Shown here: in pieces, positions 62,622 to 64,000 of the stretch | Layout: each line of letters starts with the position of its first letter | Numbering within the stretch: the first letter of the stretch is position 1 | Assembly (NCBI GenBank): GCA_011316305.1 | Contig: SAUG01000053.1 | Location: 496,001-560,000, forward strand | Length of the DNA: 64,000 nucleotides | Source of the DNA: Rusavskia elegans | Lineage: Eukaryota; Ascomycota; Lecanoromycetes; Teloschistales; Teloschistaceae | Reading direction: 5' to 3' | Position numbers and translations under genes: made by a program | The notes under the pieces: generated by a model | What the model was told of the DNA's origin: nothing | The model's database searches: none | The model's input: the letters and a program-made list of their open reading frames with translations, nothing else

Positions 62622-64000
62622 ATGGCAGAAGGACAGCTCTTCAAGCCGGATAAGGATTTCTCAAAAGAGGCGGATAAAATCATACCAGAAGCTCAAGAGC
62701 TGGCCAAGGTATACAGCTATGTGTGAAATGCGCCAACTGAGCCTTACTGACAAATGCTCAGGATAATGTCCAGGCAGCGCTCGAGAAGCTTTCTGGGCTG
62801 GAGAAGAGCGCTAGACAGGTATACCACATCAATGAGGCCTACTTTGCTCGAGCTCTGCTGATATTGACCGATCGACCAGGCCTCCGATCTTGCCTCTACC
62901 TCAAGATGTTTAGTCGCAATTGTCACAATTTGCAAAGAATCTGGAGATTGGCCACTACTTAACGAACAAGTTTTACTCCTTTCAAAGAAACATGGACAGC
63001 TTAAGCAAGCGACGACCAAGATGGTGCAGGTGGCAATGGCTTTTATCGACGAGGCGCCAACTCCGGAGAAGAAGCTGTCTATAATCGAGACATTACGGAC
63101 CGTGACTGAAGGCAAGGTATATGACCCAAACTTGTCTAAAGCCATATTGAAGCTGATAGCCTGGCGCTAGATCTTTGTTGAAGTTGAACGTGCCAGGGTC
63201 ACTCGGATACTGTCAAACATGAAGAAGGAACAAGGCGACCTCAATTCGGCAGCTGATATCCTATGCGAATTGCAAGTCGAGACTTTTGGATCCATGGAGC
63301 GGAGAGAGAAAACCGAATTCATCCTCGAACAGGTCGCCCTATGCATAGAAAAAGGAGATTGGACACAAGCAGGTATTCTCAGCAGAAAGATCGGCACCAA
63401 GTTCTTTTCACGAAAACCAAAGAAAACACCCGAAGAACTCGAAAAAGAGAAGAAAGATCGAAAGGAGCAAGAGAAGACGCGACGACCGGAAGACCCACCA
63501 CTAGAGAAAGAAGACGACGTTACCGATCTCAAGCTGCGGTACTATGAGCAGCAGATTGCCCTCGCGAAACATGACGATAAGTATCTCGAGATCTGCAAAC
63601 ACTACCGACAGGTTCTGGACACCCAGTCTGTCGAAGATACCCCAGAGCAATTACATGCCGTTCTGCAAAGAGTAATCTACTACGTCATTCTCGCACCCCA
63701 CGACAACGAGCAATCTGATCTTCTCCATCGCATCAACACCGATACCCGAAATGCCCTCGTTCCCGAAGAGCAACGACTTCTCAAACAATTCACCATCCCT
63801 GAACTCATGCGCTGGCCCGTCATTGCCCAGACCTACGGCCCCCATCTCACTTCGACTGACGTCTTCTCCGCTACCGCCGACGAAAATGACCCTAAAGCCT
63901 ATACGCGATGGCAAGACCTACGTAAGCGAGTCATCGAACACAATGTCCGCGTTGTTGCAAAATACTATACCCGCATACGATTTCCTCGGCTGACACAGCT
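62622..64000 (+). CDS. RPN5: 26S proteasome regulatory subunit Rpn5, partial at right edge
   Basis: Exons 62622-62708, 62762-62818, 62880-63116 and 63171 onward; 403 aa are visible before the window ends and the frame is still open. Rpn5 (PSMD12 in animals) is a PCI-domain subunit of the 19S lid, needed for lid assembly. Family evidence: KDFSKEADKIIPEAQELAK, LEKSARQ-ASDLAST across exon 2/3, LVAIVTICKESGDW, LNEQVLLLSKKHGQLKQA, IFVEVERARVTRILSNMKKE, YYEQQIALAKHDDKYLEICK and LKQFTIPELMRWPVIAQTYG. The C-terminal PCI domain lies beyond position 64000. A Lys/Glu-rich insertion (about residues 210-235) is unremarkable for fungal homologues. All introns are 53-61 nt. Confidence 0.93.

Noticed and set aside
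1..64000. Secondary metabolite or other biosynthetic gene cluster
   Set aside because: No PKS, NRPS, terpene cyclase, P450, transporter or pathway transcription factor is present; the genes are mostly unrelated housekeeping functions.
1..64000. rRNA genes, CRISPR arrays, bacterial insertion sequences
   Set aside because: None seen; the gene structure is eukaryotic throughout.

Overview
The window is from the nuclear genome of a filamentous ascomycete (Pezizomycotina). The genes have short spliceosomal introns of about 48-90 nt with GT...AG ends. The gene set is fungal: DASH subunit SPC19, a SUR7-type protein, the MET1 siroheme enzyme, POP7 and ATP18. The first 9.4 kb is extremely AT-rich and almost free of CpA and TpG while keeping CpG, which is the mark of repeat-induced point mutation (RIP). 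The genus cannot be fixed from sequence alone. Many genes are split across frames, so exons were joined by hand from frame, splice sites and family motifs.

Positions 1-9390 form a RIP-degraded repeat block with no intact gene. Inside it are three 418-bp copies of a tRNA-derived SINE-like element (one with a perfect 16-bp target-site duplication), two copies of a second tRNA-headed repeat, several TIR-type elements rich in CGGATCGG, and a decayed ORF. A 21-bp tandem array lies at the edge.

Positions 10.2-41 kb are mostly conserved housekeeping genes: otubain, an EGF/TM surface protein, two hypothetical proteins, a secreted cysteine-rich protein, LIP2 (octanoyltransferase), a Cys-rich acidic protein, POP7, ATP18, SPC19, a SPOUT RNA methyltransferase, a SelK-like protein, deoxyribose-phosphate aldolase, an expansin-like secreted protein, LIP5 (lipoyl synthase), a SUR7-family protein, RAV2/Rogdi and MET1. 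LIP2 and LIP5, the two enzymes that make protein-bound lipoate in mitochondria, lie 12 kb apart.

Positions 41-49.5 kb look accessory. The region is gene-poor and holds a cluster of small charged proteins (43-46.7 kb) that share an intron position and sequence motifs and appear to be one lineage-specific family, one member being broken. A single-pass membrane/coiled-coil protein and a small secreted protein follow.

Positions 49.9-64 kb return to core genes: a PNPOx-like flavin protein, a polytopic membrane protein with a Cys-rich ectodomain, a NIPSNAP protein, an ethanolamine/choline phosphotransferase with a 10-nt microexon, a zinc-ribbon protein, RSM22, and RPN5, which runs off the right end. 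Mitochondrial functions recur (LIP2, LIP5, ATP18, RSM22, NIPSNAP), but no operon-like or biosynthetic cluster is visible.
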